64,000 nucleotides of DNA from an uncultured Sphingomonadaceae bacterium (GCA_937995515.1 CALKJZ010000018.1:1-64000); one strand, 5' to 3'. Counted from the stretch's first letter, positions 27,685 to 36,880 are shown. The notes: generated by a model not told the origin, from the sequence alone. Program-made: numbers and translations.

Positions 27685-28113
27685 ATGCCTGCCAACATCG
27701 ACATTGAGGCGCTCTGCCAGGCACGCGGGCTGCGCGTGACCGAGCAGCGCAGGGTGATTGCGCGGGTCCTCTCCGAGGCGACGGATCATCCCGATGTCGA
27801 GGAGCTGCACCGCCGCGCGACCGAGATCGACCGCGGGATCTCGATTGCAACCGTCTATCGCACGGTCCGGCTGTTCGAGGAGGCGGGCATTCTGGAACGG
27901 CACGATTTCCGCGACGGACGCTCCCGCTACGAGCCGGCAACCGATGATCATCACGACCATCTGATCGACCTCGAGACGGGCAGGGTCATCGAGTTCCAGG
28001 ACCCGACGATCGAAAGCCTGCAGGAGGAAATCGCCCGCCGCCTTGGCTATCGACTCGTCGACCACCGCATGGAGCTCTATGGCGTTCCGCTTGATCGCGA
28101 CCGGAAGGACTGA
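27685..28113 (+). CDS. fur: Fur-family metal-responsive regulator
   Basis: 142 residues. The winged-helix part is RGLRVTEQRRVIARVLSEAT, then EIDRGISIATVYRTVRLFEE. The metal site is in DDHHDHLIDLETGRVIEF and the later HRMELYGV. The CxxC zinc pairs of gamma-proteobacterial Fur are absent, as in alphaproteobacterial Fur/Mur. It could sense iron or manganese. It is followed two bases later by plsC. Confidence 0.9.
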   Translation: MPANIDIEALCQARGLRVTEQRRVIARVLSEATDHPDVEELHRRATEIDRGISIATVYRTVRLFEEAGILERHDFRDGRSRYEPATDDHHDHLIDLETGRVIEFQDPTIESLQEEIARRLGYRLVDHRMELYGVPLDRDRKD

Positions 28114-28114
28114 G

Positions 28115-28981
28115 ATGCGCGCAGCCCGGAAGGGCCGCAGCCGGCACCATGCGGCAGGCGCTCCTTCCGGACCGGCGGGCAGCGTGGCCGCCTTGCCGCA
28201 GGGCCCGGGCCTCCGCCACGCCGTGGGTCCGGCCCGCACGGTCGCCGGCGCGCTTGCCATGACCGGCACGCTGGTTCCGGCGTTCCTCGCGGTGCGTGCC
28301 GTGCACAGGCCCGCAAGCGCGCATCTGCCCCGGCTCTACCTCGGCGGGCTTGCCCGCGCGCTCGGCATTGCAACCATCACCCACGGCGAGGCCATCTCCG
28401 GGCGCGTGCTCTATGTCGCCAATCACCTGAGCTGGCTCGACATTCCGGTGCTCGGCGGGCGCCTTCAGGCCAGTTTCGTGGCCAAGCGCGAAGTGGCGGA
28501 AATGGGGCTGATCAGCCGGCTGGCCGGCCTCGGCCAGACCCTCTATGTCGACCGGGGAAAACGGCACGACAGCCGCGCGCAGGCCAGCGAGATCGCAGGC
28601 CGGCTGGCCGCTGGCGGCAATGTCATCCTCTTCCCCGAGGGCACGAGCAACGACGGGATCCGTGTCCTGCCGTTCAAGTCGTCGCTGTTTGCGGCCGCAG
28701 GCCTTGTGGAGGGGTTGCGCATCCAGCCGGTGACGATTGCCTACACGCAGGTCAACGGCATGCCGGTCACCCGCAACCGCGTGCTCGACATCGCCTGGAT
28801 CGGCGACATGGAGCTTGCGCCGCATGTGTTCGATGTCGCGCGGCTGGGGCGTATCCGGGCTGAACTCCTGTTCCACGAGCCTGTGGAGGCTTCGGCCTTT
28901 GCCAGCCGCAAGGCGCTGGCCAGCCATTGCCATGCTGTCGTCTCCCGTGGCTACGAGGCGCTGATGCGGGGTTTGGCATGA
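28115..28981 (+). CDS. plsC: 1-acyl-sn-glycerol-3-phosphate acyltransferase (PlsC family)
   Basis: 288 residues from the ATG at 28115, after AAGGACTGAG. The acyltransferase blocks are NHLSWLD (HX4D catalytic), a YVDRGKR segment, FPEGTSNDG, and IAYTQVNG. An N-terminal hydrophobic helix anchors it in the inner membrane. It makes phosphatidic acid or an ornithine lipid. The stop overlaps miaB by ATGA. Confidence 0.88.
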   Translation: MRAARKGRSRHHAAGAPSGPAGSVAALPQGPGLRHAVGPARTVAGALAMTGTLVPAFLAVRAVHRPASAHLPRLYLGGLARALGIATITHGEAISGRVLYVANHLSWLDIPVLGGRLQASFVAKREVAEMGLISRLAGLGQTLYVDRGKRHDSRAQASEIAGRLAAGGNVILFPEGTSNDGIRVLPFKSSLFAAAGLVEGLRIQPVTIAYTQVNGMPVTRNRVLDIAWIGDMELAPHVFDVARLGRIRAELLFHEPVEASAFASRKALASHCHAVVSRGYEALMRGLA

Positions 28982-30366
28982 CCGATTCGGGGCGCCTCCG
29001 CCGGCGCGTCCACGTGCGCGCCTACGGGTGCCAGATGAATGTCTATGACGCCGACCGCATGGCGGAGCTGCTCGCCCGCTCGGGCAGTCGCCCCGCCGCT
29101 TCGGCAGCCGAGGCCGATGTGGTGGTCCTCAACACCTGCCATATCCGCGAAAAGGCCGCCGCCAAGGTCTATTCCGAAGTCGGCCGGATCGTGGCCGACG
29201 CGCGCGCCGCCGGCCGCCCGCGCCCGCGGATCGTGGTTGCGGGCTGCGTCGCGCAGGCCGAGGGCGAAGAGGTGCTGCGGCGCAGCCCGGCCGTGGACGT
29301 GGTCGTGGGCCCACAGGCCTATCATCGCCTGCCCGATCTCCTCGCCGCGCGCGAGGCCGAAGGCCGGCCGCAGCTGGATCTCGCCCTTGCCGGGGCCACC
29401 AAGTTCGACCGCCTGCCGACGGGGGCGCGCGCGGCGCCGCCCTCGGCCTTCCTCACCGTTCAGGAAGGCTGCGACAAATTCTGTGCCTTCTGCGTGGTGC
29501 CCTACACCCGGGGTGCGGAGGTCTCGCGCTCCGGCGAGGCGGTGCTCGCCGAGGCGCGGCGCCTGCTTGCGGCCGGTGCGCGCGAACTCGTGCTGCTCGG
29601 GCAGAATGTGAACGCGTGGCGCGATCCGGCAGATTCGCAAAAGGATTTTGCGTGGCTTCTGGAGGCAGTGGCAGCCCTGCCCGGGCTTGTGCGGCTGCGC
29701 TACACCACCAGCCACCCGCGCGACGTGACCGACCGGCAGATCGCGGCGCACGCGCAGCTGCCGCAGCTGATGCCCTATCTCCACCTGCCGGTGCAGTCGG
29801 GGTCTGACGCGGTGCTCAAGGCCATGAACCGGCGCCACAGGGCCGAGACCTATGTCCGCCTGATCGAGCGGTTCCGCGCCGCGCGCCCCGATCTTGCGGT
29901 CTCCGGCGATTTCATCGTCGGCTTTCCGGGCGAGACGGATGCCGATTTCGAGGCCACGCTCGCGCTGGTGCGCAACCTGCACTACGCGCAGGCCTTCAGC
30001 TTCCGCTATTCGCCGCGCCCCGGCACGCCGGCGGCCGATCGAAACGGCCAGATCCCCGAGGAGGTGCAGGCCGAGCGCCTTGGGCGGCTGCAGGCGCTGC
30101 TGCGCGAGCAGCAGCTCGCGTTCAACCGCGGCACCATCGGCCGGCGGTGCCCCATCCTTATCGAGCGCCCCGGAAGGGCGGCGGGCCAGTGGATCGGCAA
30201 ATCGCCGTGGCTGCAGTCCGTTGTCGTGGCGCCGGGGCCAGGGGATGCACCCCTCGCGCCGGGCGATCTCGTCGAGGTGCATCTGTCTGCCGCCGGGCCC
30301 AACAGCATGGAAGGCAGGATCGTGGGGTTGCGCACCGCGACCCCAGGGGCCGCCGAGGCGGCGTGA
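28978..30366 (+). CDS. miaB: MiaB tRNA-2-methylthio-N6-isopentenyladenosine synthase
   Basis: 462 residues from the ATG at 28978. The N-terminal MTTase domain carries three Cys ligands (YGCQMN, NTCHIREKA, VAGCVAQ). The radical SAM motif is GCDKFCAFCVVPYTRG (CxxxCxxC), followed by the TIM barrel (VLLGQNVNAW, YLHLPVQSGSD) and a TRAM domain at the C-terminus. It adds a methylthio group to i6A37 of tRNAs. It belongs to the miaB-phoH-ybeY-ybeX run. Confidence 0.97.
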   Translation: MTDSGRLRRRVHVRAYGCQMNVYDADRMAELLARSGSRPAASAAEADVVVLNTCHIREKAAAKVYSEVGRIVADARAAGRPRPRIVVAGCVAQAEGEEVLRRSPAVDVVVGPQAYHRLPDLLAAREAEGRPQLDLALAGATKFDRLPTGARAAPPSAFLTVQEGCDKFCAFCVVPYTRGAEVSRSGEAVLAEARRLLAAGARELVLLGQNVNAWRDPADSQKDFAWLLEAVAALPGLVRLRYTTSHPRDVTDRQIAAHAQLPQLMPYLHLPVQSGSDAVLKAMNRRHRAETYVRLIERFRAARPDLAVSGDFIVGFPGETDADFEATLALVRNLHYAQAFSFRYSPRPGTPAADRNGQIPEEVQAERLGRLQALLREQQLAFNRGTIGRRCPILIERPGRAAGQWIGKSPWLQSVVVAPGPGDAPLAPGDLVEVHLSAAGPNSMEGRIVGLRTATPGAAEAA

Positions 30367-31376
30367 AGCGGCCCCCATCCGGACGCCCGCCCGCCGGAAC
30401 CGGCAGCGCAACCGATACCATGGCCCGCGCGCGCGCCGAAATGGAGTTCGACCGCCCGTCGCTCCTGGGCAGCCTGTTTGGCCAGTTCGACCAGAACCTC
30501 ATCACGATCGAGAACCGCCTCGGGGTCTATGTCGCCGCGCGCGGCAACCGCGTGGTGGTGGAAGGCGAGCCGCAGGCGATCGCGCGCGCCCGCGATGCGC
30601 TGCTGGCGCTCTACCACCGCCTCGAGCAGGGCCATGCCATCGACAGCGGCGACGTGGAGGCAGCCATTGCGATGTCGGGCGAGCCGATGCTCGACGGGCT
30701 GGAAATGGCCGGCGGCCAGCCGGTGGCCATCCGCACCCGGCGCAAGACCATCTTCGCCCGCAATGCGGCCCAGGCCCGCTACATCGAGGGCCTGGGCCGG
30801 TCCGACATCATCTTCGCGCTCGGGCCCGCCGGCACGGGCAAGACCTATCTGGCCGTCGCCCAGGCGGTGTCGCAGCTGATATCGGGTTCGGTCGACCGGC
30901 TGATCCTCAGCCGCCCGGCCGTGGAGGCTGGCGAGCGCCTTGGCTTCCTGCCGGGCGACATGCGCGAAAAGGTGGACCCTTACCTGCGCCCGCTCTATGA
31001 TGCGCTTTATGACATGCTGCCGTCCGAACAGGTCGAGCGGCGGATCGCCAGCGGCGAGATCGAGATTGCGCCGCTGGCGTTCATGCGCGGGCGCACGCTC
31101 GCCAACGCCTTCGTGATCCTCGATGAGGCCCAGAACACCACGCCGCTCCAGATGAAGATGTTTCTCACCCGGTTCGGCGAGGGAAGCCGCATGGTGATCT
31201 GCGGCGACCCGCGGCAGGTGGACCTGCCCGACCACACCACCTCCGGCCTCGCCGATGCGGTGGCGCGGCTGGCCGGCGTGCCGGGCATTGCCATCAGCGC
31301 CTTCGGGCCCGGTGACGTGGTCCGCCACCCGATCGTCGGCCGGATCGTCGAAGCCTATGAGGGCGGCGATGCCTGA
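30363..31376 (+). CDS. phoH: PhoH-like ATPase (YbeZ)
   Basis: 337 residues if the GTG overlapping the miaB stop is used (GTGA at 30363); the ATG at 30420 is an alternative without a good ribosome-binding site. An N-terminal KH-like part (ENRLGVYVAARGNRVVVEG) is followed by the P-loop ATPase: Walker A GPAGTGKTYLA, DEAQNTTPLQMKMFLTR with Walker B, and GDPRQVDLP. It is the partner of YbeY in rRNA maturation and lies directly upstream of it. Confidence 0.95.
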   Translation: MKRPPSGRPPAGTGSATDTMARARAEMEFDRPSLLGSLFGQFDQNLITIENRLGVYVAARGNRVVVEGEPQAIARARDALLALYHRLEQGHAIDSGDVEAAIAMSGEPMLDGLEMAGGQPVAIRTRRKTIFARNAAQARYIEGLGRSDIIFALGPAGTGKTYLAVAQAVSQLISGSVDRLILSRPAVEAGERLGFLPGDMREKVDPYLRPLYDALYDMLPSEQVERRIASGEIEIAPLAFMRGRTLANAFVILDEAQNTTPLQMKMFLTRFGEGSRMVICGDPRQVDLPDHTTSGLADAVARLAGVPGIAISAFGPGDVVRHPIVGRIVEAYEGGDA

Positions 31377-31902
31377 GATTGCGATCGACGTGGAAGCCGC
31401 CGGATGGGGCGCGCCGGGGCGCTGGGAGCCGCTTGTGGCGCGCGCCGTCAAGGCAACGCTTGCCGCGCTCGGCATCCCGCCCGCAGCGGGGGCGTGCGCG
31501 GAGCTTTCGGTGCTGCTTTCCGACGATGCCGCGATCCGCGCCCTCAACGCGGCCTGGCGCGGCGCGGACCGGCCGACCAACATCCTCGCCTTTCCCATGC
31601 TCGCCCCGCAGGATGCGATGGCTGCGCTCGAGGGCCGGGCGGGCCCGGCTCTCCTTGGCGACCTCGTGCTCGCCCACGAGACCATCGCGGCCGAGGCCAA
31701 GGCGGCCGGAATCGGCCTCGAAGCCCATGTCGCCCATCTTCTCGTCCACGGCATGCTCCACCTTCTCGGCCATGACCATGAGGAGGAGGCGCAGGCCGCG
31801 GCGATGGAAGCGCTGGAGACCCGGATTCTCGCCACGCTGGGCATTGCCGACCCTTACAACCCCGAGCGGGTGCGATCGGGCGGTGCTGCGGCCGAGCCAT
31901 GA
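31369..31902 (+). CDS. ybeY: YbeY endoribonuclease
   Basis: 177 residues from the ATG at 31369, overlapping phoH by 8 bases. The zinc site is HGMLHLLGHDHEEE (HxxxHxxGxxH), and NILAFPM belongs to the conserved core. It cleaves near the 16S rRNA 3' end and takes part in ribosome quality control. The stop overlaps the next start by ATGA. Confidence 0.96.
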   Translation: MPEIAIDVEAAGWGAPGRWEPLVARAVKATLAALGIPPAAGACAELSVLLSDDAAIRALNAAWRGADRPTNILAFPMLAPQDAMAALEGRAGPALLGDLVLAHETIAAEAKAAGIGLEAHVAHLLVHGMLHLLGHDHEEEAQAAAMEALETRILATLGIADPYNPERVRSGGAAAEP

Positions 31903-32837
31903 GCGACCCCCAGAGTAGCAGCGGGCTGTCGCTGTGGAAGCGCGTGCGCGGCGCGCTTCTGCTCCGCGGCGGCACCACCCTTCGCGAAAGCCTCGAGGAG
32001 GCCATCGAGGAGCATGAGGGCGCGCCTGCCGATGAAGGCGACCTCGACCCGCAGGAACGCACCATGCTGCGCAACATGCTCGACCTTCCGGACCGCCGGG
32101 TGGGCGACATCGCAGTGCCGCGGGCCGACATCATCTCGATCGACATCGCGGCGGGATTTGCCGAGGCGGTGCGGCTGTTCCGCGAGGCGGGCCACAGCCG
32201 GCTCCCGGTCTGGGAAGGAAGCCCGGACGAGGTGCGCGGCATGCTGCACGTGAAGGATGTCTATGCCGTGGTGGCGGACTGGATCGGCGCGGGCGCCCGG
32301 CCGCCCATGCCCGGACCGCCGCTCGCCTCGCTCCTGCGGCAGGTGCTGTTCGTGCCCCCCTCCATGCCGGTGACCGACCTCCTGGCCGACATGCAGCGCC
32401 TGCGCATCCACATGGCGATCGTGGTCGACGAGTTCGGCGGCACCGATGGTCTCGTCACCATCGAGGATATCGTCGAGGAGATCGTCGGCGAAATCGAGGA
32501 CGAGCACGACGAGGCCGGGGCCGCGCCCTGCGTGCCGGCGGCAGACGGCAGCTTCGATGCCGATGCGCGCGTGCCGCTTGCCGATCTCGAGCAGACGGTC
32601 GGGTCGCAGATCGCAAGCCCCGACCAGCTCGAGGAGGTGGACACGCTGGGCGGCCTCGTGGTGCTGCTCGCAGGCCGGGTGCCGGCCGTCGGCGACAGGC
32701 TGGAGCTGGCGGGCGGCTGGCAGGCGGAAGTGACAGTCGCCGATGGCCGGCGGGTCGGCCGCGTCCGCCTTCTGCCGCCTGCGCCGGCAGGAGAGCAGGA
32801 CACGCCGGTCGGAAGGAGCGCATCCGCAGGGGCTTGA
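31899..32837 (+). CDS. ybeX: CBS-domain protein of the CorC/YbeX (hemolysin) family
   Basis: 312 residues with no membrane domain. Two CBS domains span about 60-180 (VPRADIISIDIAAGFAEAVR, VPPSMPVTDLLADMQ, FGGTDGLVTIEDIVEEIVGE). The C-terminal CorC_HlyC domain is about 200-295 (LADLEQTVG, EEVDTLGGLVVLLAGRVP). Such proteins are linked to Mg/Co efflux and to ribosome maintenance. It ends the miaB-phoH-ybeY-ybeX operon; lnt, which often follows, is absent. Confidence 0.93.
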   Translation: MSDPQSSSGLSLWKRVRGALLLRGGTTLRESLEEAIEEHEGAPADEGDLDPQERTMLRNMLDLPDRRVGDIAVPRADIISIDIAAGFAEAVRLFREAGHSRLPVWEGSPDEVRGMLHVKDVYAVVADWIGAGARPPMPGPPLASLLRQVLFVPPSMPVTDLLADMQRLRIHMAIVVDEFGGTDGLVTIEDIVEEIVGEIEDEHDEAGAAPCVPAADGSFDADARVPLADLEQTVGSQIASPDQLEEVDTLGGLVVLLAGRVPAVGDRLELAGGWQAEVTVADGRRVGRVRLLPPAPAGEQDTPVGRSASAGA

Positions 32838-32924
32838 CCTTCCGGTCGGCCTCGGCCCACACTGAGGCTGTCCTGGCGGGAGGGGAGACCGGCCATCGAT
32901 CCACGAAGCGCCCTGCGCGCGGCC

Positions 32925-34271
32925 ATGCGGATATGCGCCGGTGCCATGGCCGCAACCCTCGCCGCAGCCGCCCCCGCTGCGCCCGCCACGGCCGATCCCC
33001 TCGCTGAAGGCCTGGCCCGGGATCTTCCCTATCTCGTTGCGCTCTACGCAGATCTGCACGCCCGGCCGGAACCCGCCTTTGCCGAGGTGGAAACTGCCGC
33101 CCGGCTCGCGCGGGAGCTCGTCGCGCTCGGCTTTTCGGTCGAAACCGGGGTTGGCCGCACCGGCGTCGTCGGCGTGCTCGAAAATGGCGATGGCCCGGTG
33201 CTCATGGTCCGCACCGACATGGACGCCCTGCCGCGCCCCGGCGGCGGGGCGATGCACGCCTGCGGGCACGATCTCCACATGGCCGTGTGGGTTGGCACCG
33301 CGCGCCGGCTCGTGGCCATGCGCGAGGCCTGGTCCGGCACGCTGCTGTTCGTTGCCCAGCCGGCCGAGGAGACGGGCGAGGGCGCCCGGGCGATGATCGC
33401 CGATGGCCTGTTCGCGCGTTTTCCCGTGCCGACCCACGCGCTTGCCATCCACAGCAGCGCTGTCCACCCCACAGGCATTGTGGCCTTCACACCCGGCCCG
33501 GCCATGGCACGGGTCGATACCCTCGATGTCACCATCCGCGGCACGCCCGGCCACGGCGCAGCGCCCGGCCAGACCCACAACCCGATCCTTCTTGCCGCAA
33601 GCACGGTGCTCGGCTGGCAGGCGCTTGCCGAACGCGCAGGCGCCGGGCCCGAACCGGCGCTCCTTTCCGTGGGCGCGATTGCTGGCGGCAGCGTGCACAA
33701 CTCGGTTGGCGAAACGGTCGACCTCAAGCTGACCCTTCGCACCTTCAGCCCGGAGGTGCGCGAGGCCATGCTGGCCGGCATCCGCGCCATCGCCGAACGG
33801 GAGGCGCGCGCCATGGGCCTCTCCGAGGAGCGCATGCCGATCGTGCGGGTCAAGGCGGATGCGACGCCCGTCCTTGTCAATCCCCAGGGCTTTGCCAACC
33901 GCACCGCCTCGGCGATTGCGATGCGGCTGGGGCGCGACCGCGTGGTGCAGATGGCGCCCGTGATGGGCGGCGAGGATTTCGCGCGCTATCGCGAGACGCT
34001 GCCCGACCTCCAGAGCTTCCTCTTCTGGGTGGGGGCGGTCAACCGCGCGCGCTTCGCCGCTGCGCGCGGCAACGCCCGCCTGCTGCCGTCTCTCCACAGC
34101 CCCGATTTCGTGCCCGACGCAAAGCCTGCCATCGAGACCGGCGTCGAGGCGCTGGTGACAGCGGCCCTGTCGGTCGTCGGCCCGCGGCAGCAACTTGTGA
34201 ACATGTTCCCACGGATCCGGCAGATCCACCAGACCATGGGCGATCGCGCGGCGACCGTTCAGGGCCAGTGA
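32925..34271 (+). CDS. exported M20-family amidohydrolase (hippurate hydrolase-like)
   Basis: 448 residues from the ATG at 32925. A signal peptide ends APATADP. Dinuclear-metal residues are RTDMDALP, HACGHDLHMA, PAEETGEG, HSSAVHP and MGGEDFARY. Members cleave N-acyl amino acids or related amides. An excellent GGGAGGGGA site lies 9 bases before an in-frame ATC at 32895 rather than before the ATG, so the true N-terminus may be ten residues longer. It stands apart from ybeX by about 90 bases. Confidence 0.9.
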   Translation: MRICAGAMAATLAAAAPAAPATADPLAEGLARDLPYLVALYADLHARPEPAFAEVETAARLARELVALGFSVETGVGRTGVVGVLENGDGPVLMVRTDMDALPRPGGGAMHACGHDLHMAVWVGTARRLVAMREAWSGTLLFVAQPAEETGEGARAMIADGLFARFPVPTHALAIHSSAVHPTGIVAFTPGPAMARVDTLDVTIRGTPGHGAAPGQTHNPILLAASTVLGWQALAERAGAGPEPALLSVGAIAGGSVHNSVGETVDLKLTLRTFSPEVREAMLAGIRAIAEREARAMGLSEERMPIVRVKADATPVLVNPQGFANRTASAIAMRLGRDRVVQMAPVMGGEDFARYRETLPDLQSFLFWVGAVNRARFAAARGNARLLPSLHSPDFVPDAKPAIETGVEALVTAALSVVGPRQQLVNMFPRIRQIHQTMGDRAATVQGQ

Positions 34272-34324
34272 TCCTGCCCTCTCGCGCAACCCGCTGAAAC
34301 CAAGGTTTTGTCGTACTCCTGCGG

Positions 34325-34341
34325 TTGGCGCAGCCGTGGCA
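34325..34341 (+). promoter_or_regulatory. candidate sigma-54 promoter
   Basis: TTGGCGCAGCCGTGGCA has GG and GC at the proper 12-base distance for a -24/-12 promoter, with a non-consensus -12 half. It lies 47 bases upstream of the small UrcA-like gene. pspF, a sigma-54 activator, is encoded nearby. Confidence 0.3.
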
Positions 34342-34387
34342 CAGCCCTGTGCACGAGAGGGCAACCCCCACCAACAGGACCCATGCC

Positions 34388-34747
34388 ATGGACATCTGTT
34401 CCACCTGCCGGCCCGCCGCGCGGCTTCCTGCCGGGGCGGAGATCCTTGCAAGTCCCGCCATGGTCGGGGCTTCGGCCAGCCCGGCTCTCGCGTCCGGGCT
34501 TCCCGCGCAGCCCTGCATCATGGTGCCCGTCGACCGCGCCGGCCGTGAAACTCCTGCCGGCCGGGCGGCACGCGATGCCCGCCTGTTCCGGGCCGCCGGC
34601 ACGGTGTGCGGCGTCGCGGATGCCGGCCACGACCTTGCAGCGCGGCGTCAGGCACAGGCCTGCCGGGCGATGGCGCTCCAAGACGCCCGCCGCCAGCGCG
34701 CGCAGATCCGGCCTGCCCGGGCTGTGATCGAGGCACGGGACTTTTGA
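34388..34747 (+). CDS. small UrcA-like protein
   Basis: 119 residues from the ATG at 34388, with AACAGGACC upstream. Codon use is like that of neighbouring genes (GC-rich third positions), supporting a real gene. The second half, LFRAAGTVCGVADAG, then ARRQAQACRAMALQDA, resembles the UrcA family of alphaproteobacteria, where the two Cys may form a disulfide. The N-terminus is not a clear signal peptide. Function unknown. Confidence 0.45.
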   Translation: MDICSTCRPAARLPAGAEILASPAMVGASASPALASGLPAQPCIMVPVDRAGRETPAGRAARDARLFRAAGTVCGVADAGHDLAARRQAQACRAMALQDARRQRAQIRPARAVIEARDF

Positions 34748-34827
34748 GGCGCCACCTGGCATGGCCGCCTGCCGCGGCGCGTTGAGGACTGCAGCGCGGT
34801 TCCCCGATCGGTGCCGCGCCGCCTGCC

Positions 34828-35859
34828 TCAGCCCCCTGCGAGCAGCCGGTGGCGCTTCACGGCGTGGCGCAGCTGGTCGTAGCTGAGCCCGAGCAGGGCG
34901 GCCGCCCGGCGCTGGTTGTGGCGGGCCTGCTGAAGGGCCGCCTCCAGCAGCCGCCGTTCCGAGGCGGCAACGGCGGCGCGAAAGTCGGTCGGCAGCGCGA
35001 TCTCGGCAGAGGCGGCCGCATCCGCCGCCGCCCCGTGCCCTGGAGCCGTGGCAGCAGCCGGGGCAGACGCGCCTCTCGGCCGCCACGGGCTTTCGAACGG
35101 ATCGAGCACGATTGCGCCGACCGGCCGGTCCGGATCGCCCCAGCGGTAGACGGCGCGCTCCACCACATTGCGCAGCTCGCGCACATTGCCCGGCCAGTCA
35201 TGGGTTTCCAGCGCCTCGAGCACGGGGCGGGCGAAGCCCGGAAATCCTTCCCAGCCGATCTCGATGGCCATGCGGCGGCCGAAGAAATCGGCCAGAGGCG
35301 CGATATCGTCGCGCCGGGCGCGCAACGGGGGCAGGGTGATCACCTCGAACGAGAGCCGGTCGAGCAGGTCGGCGCGGAACCGCCCCTCCTGCACAAGCCG
35401 GGGCAGATCCTCGTTGGTGGCCGCCACCACCCGCACATCGACCTGGACCGGGCGGCTGCTGCCGAGCCGGGTGAGCTCGCCATATTCAATCACCCGCAGC
35501 AGCCGTTCCTGCCCGGCGGCCGTCAGCAGGCCGATCTCGTCGAGAAACAGCGTGCCGCCATCGGCCTGCTCGAACCGGCCGCCACGCGCGCGCGCGGCCC
35601 CCGTGAAGGCGCCGGCCTCATGGCCGAACAGCTCGGCATCGACAAGCGCCTCGGGAAGCGCCGCACAGTTCAGCGCCACCAGCGGCTCCTCCCATCGCGG
35701 CGACAGGCGGTGCAGCCGCTCGGCAATCATCTCCTTGCCCGTGCCGCGCTCGCCCACGACGAGCACCGGCCGGCTGAGGGCTGCAGCCGCGCTCGCGCGC
35801 TCGACCGCATCGAGAAAGGCAACGGACTGGCCGACAAGATGGGTGGGCTTGGCTGGCAT
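34828..35859 (-). CDS. pspF: PspF-type sigma-54 activator
   Basis: 343 residues from the ATG at 35859. There is no receiver domain: the AAA+ domain begins at once with LVGQSVAFLDAVERAS. Walker A is GERGTGKE, the sigma-54 contact loop is GAFTGA, and Walker B is GGTLFLDEIG. Arg fingers lie near FRADLLDRLSFEVI. A Fis-type helix-turn-helix is at the C-terminus (NQRRAAALLGLSYDQLRHAVKR). It is divergent from pspA, where a consensus sigma-54 promoter occurs, and PspA normally binds and restrains it. Confidence 0.92.
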   Translation of the reverse strand: MPAKPTHLVGQSVAFLDAVERASAAAALSRPVLVVGERGTGKEMIAERLHRLSPRWEEPLVALNCAALPEALVDAELFGHEAGAFTGAARARGGRFEQADGGTLFLDEIGLLTAAGQERLLRVIEYGELTRLGSSRPVQVDVRVVAATNEDLPRLVQEGRFRADLLDRLSFEVITLPPLRARRDDIAPLADFFGRRMAIEIGWEGFPGFARPVLEALETHDWPGNVRELRNVVERAVYRWGDPDRPVGAIVLDPFESPWRPRGASAPAAATAPGHGAAADAAASAEIALPTDFRAAVAASERRLLEAALQQARHNQRRAAALLGLSYDQLRHAVKRHRLLAGG

Positions 35860-35897
35860 CCGGCGTGGATAGGCCTCTTCGGAAGAAAACCCAAGCC

Positions 35898-35914
35898 TTG
35901 GCAGATGTTGCCAA
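35898..35914. promoter_or_regulatory. inverted repeat between pspF and pspA, possible PspF enhancer site
   Basis: TTGGCA - GATGT - TGCCAA is a perfect 6-bp inverted repeat 39 bases upstream of the pspF start and about 77 bases upstream of the sigma-54 promoter of pspA. The position fits an enhancer-binding site for PspF or an autoregulatory site. Inference only. Confidence 0.4.
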
Positions 35915-35989
35915 TATTTCGGCTGAAAGGCTGGCCGTGGATCCGGTGCAACAGATCGACTATGCGTGGGAAATCCGTTGCCTCGGAGG

Positions 35990-36006
35990 TTGGCACGGCG
36001 CTTGCT
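35990..36006 (+). promoter_or_regulatory. sigma-54 promoter of the psp operon
   Basis: TTGGCACGGCGCTTGCT matches the -24/-12 consensus (YTGGCACG-N4-TTGCW) at every position. It lies about 200 bases before pspA and downstream of the divergent pspF. Confidence 0.88.
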
Positions 36007-36205
36007 CAGTCTCGGGCACGGCAACCCCCAACCGGGAGACCAGGGCATGGCACAGGGCAACGGAACCGGGGTCGGGCACCCGCCCGGCATGCCCCCGTGC
36101 CACAGTGCGCGGCTTTCCCGTCGATCCCGCCGCCTCGATGCGGATGGGCCTTTCATCGGCCCGGTTGCAGACATAGACTTGCGCTGACGCACAGGAGTGA
36201 TGGTC

Positions 36206-36877
36206 ATGGGCATCTTTTCCCGCACGCGCGACATCGTGGCGGCCAATGTCAACGAGCTCTTGGACCGGGCCGAGGATCCGGCCAAGACCATTCGCCTTGT
36301 CATCATGGAGATGGAGGACACGCTGGTCGAGGTTCGGGCCTCGGCCGCGCGGACCATTGCCGACCAGAAGGACATGCGGCGCACGGTCATGCGGCTCGAG
36401 AAGGCTGCGGCCGACTGGGAAGAAAAGGCCGAGCTTGCGCTCGCGAAGGGCCGCGAGGATCTCGCACGGGCAGCGCTGATGGAGCGCCAGCGCGTGCTTG
36501 GCGCTGCCGGGCAGCTGGAGGGCGATGTGCGGATGCTGGAGGAGCAGCTGGCCGGCTATGAGGAAGACATCGCCAAGCTCGAGGCCAAGCTCAACGAGGC
36601 GCGCAGCCGGCAGGCCGCGCTTCTGTCGCGGCTGGAGACAGCCGAGAAGCGCGCCAAGGCCCGCGCCATGACGCGCGGCCAGCGGGTGGCGGAGGCCTTC
36701 TCGCGCTTCGAGGTGATGGAGCGCCGGGTCGACCTCGCCGAAGGTCGGGTGGAAGCCTGGGATCTCGACACCGGGGGTCGCAGCCTCGATGACGCGTTTG
36801 CCGATCTGCGGGCTTCCGATGCGGTCGCCGCCGAGCTCGAGGCGCTCAAGGCCCGGATCGCGCGGCAGGAGGGCTAG
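36206..36877 (+). CDS. pspA: phage shock protein A (membrane-stress effector)
   Basis: 223 residues from the ATG at 36206, with AGGAG 8 bases upstream. A short amphipathic N-terminus (MGIFSRTRDIVAANVNELLDRAEDP) is followed by an almost wholly coiled-coil protein of the PspA/IM30 family. PspA binds PspF when idle and oligomerises on damaged inner membranes. It is first in a four-gene run. Confidence 0.95.
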   Translation: MGIFSRTRDIVAANVNELLDRAEDPAKTIRLVIMEMEDTLVEVRASAARTIADQKDMRRTVMRLEKAAADWEEKAELALAKGREDLARAALMERQRVLGAAGQLEGDVRMLEEQLAGYEEDIAKLEAKLNEARSRQAALLSRLETAEKRAKARAMTRGQRVAEAFSRFEVMERRVDLAEGRVEAWDLDTGGRSLDDAFADLRASDAVAAELEALKARIARQEG

Positions 36878-36880
36878 GCC

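Noticed and set aside
34337..34352. TGGCACAGCCCTGTGC as a sigma-54 promoter
   Set aside because: GG to GC spacing is one base too long; the overlapping TTGGCGC element was preferred, still at low confidence.
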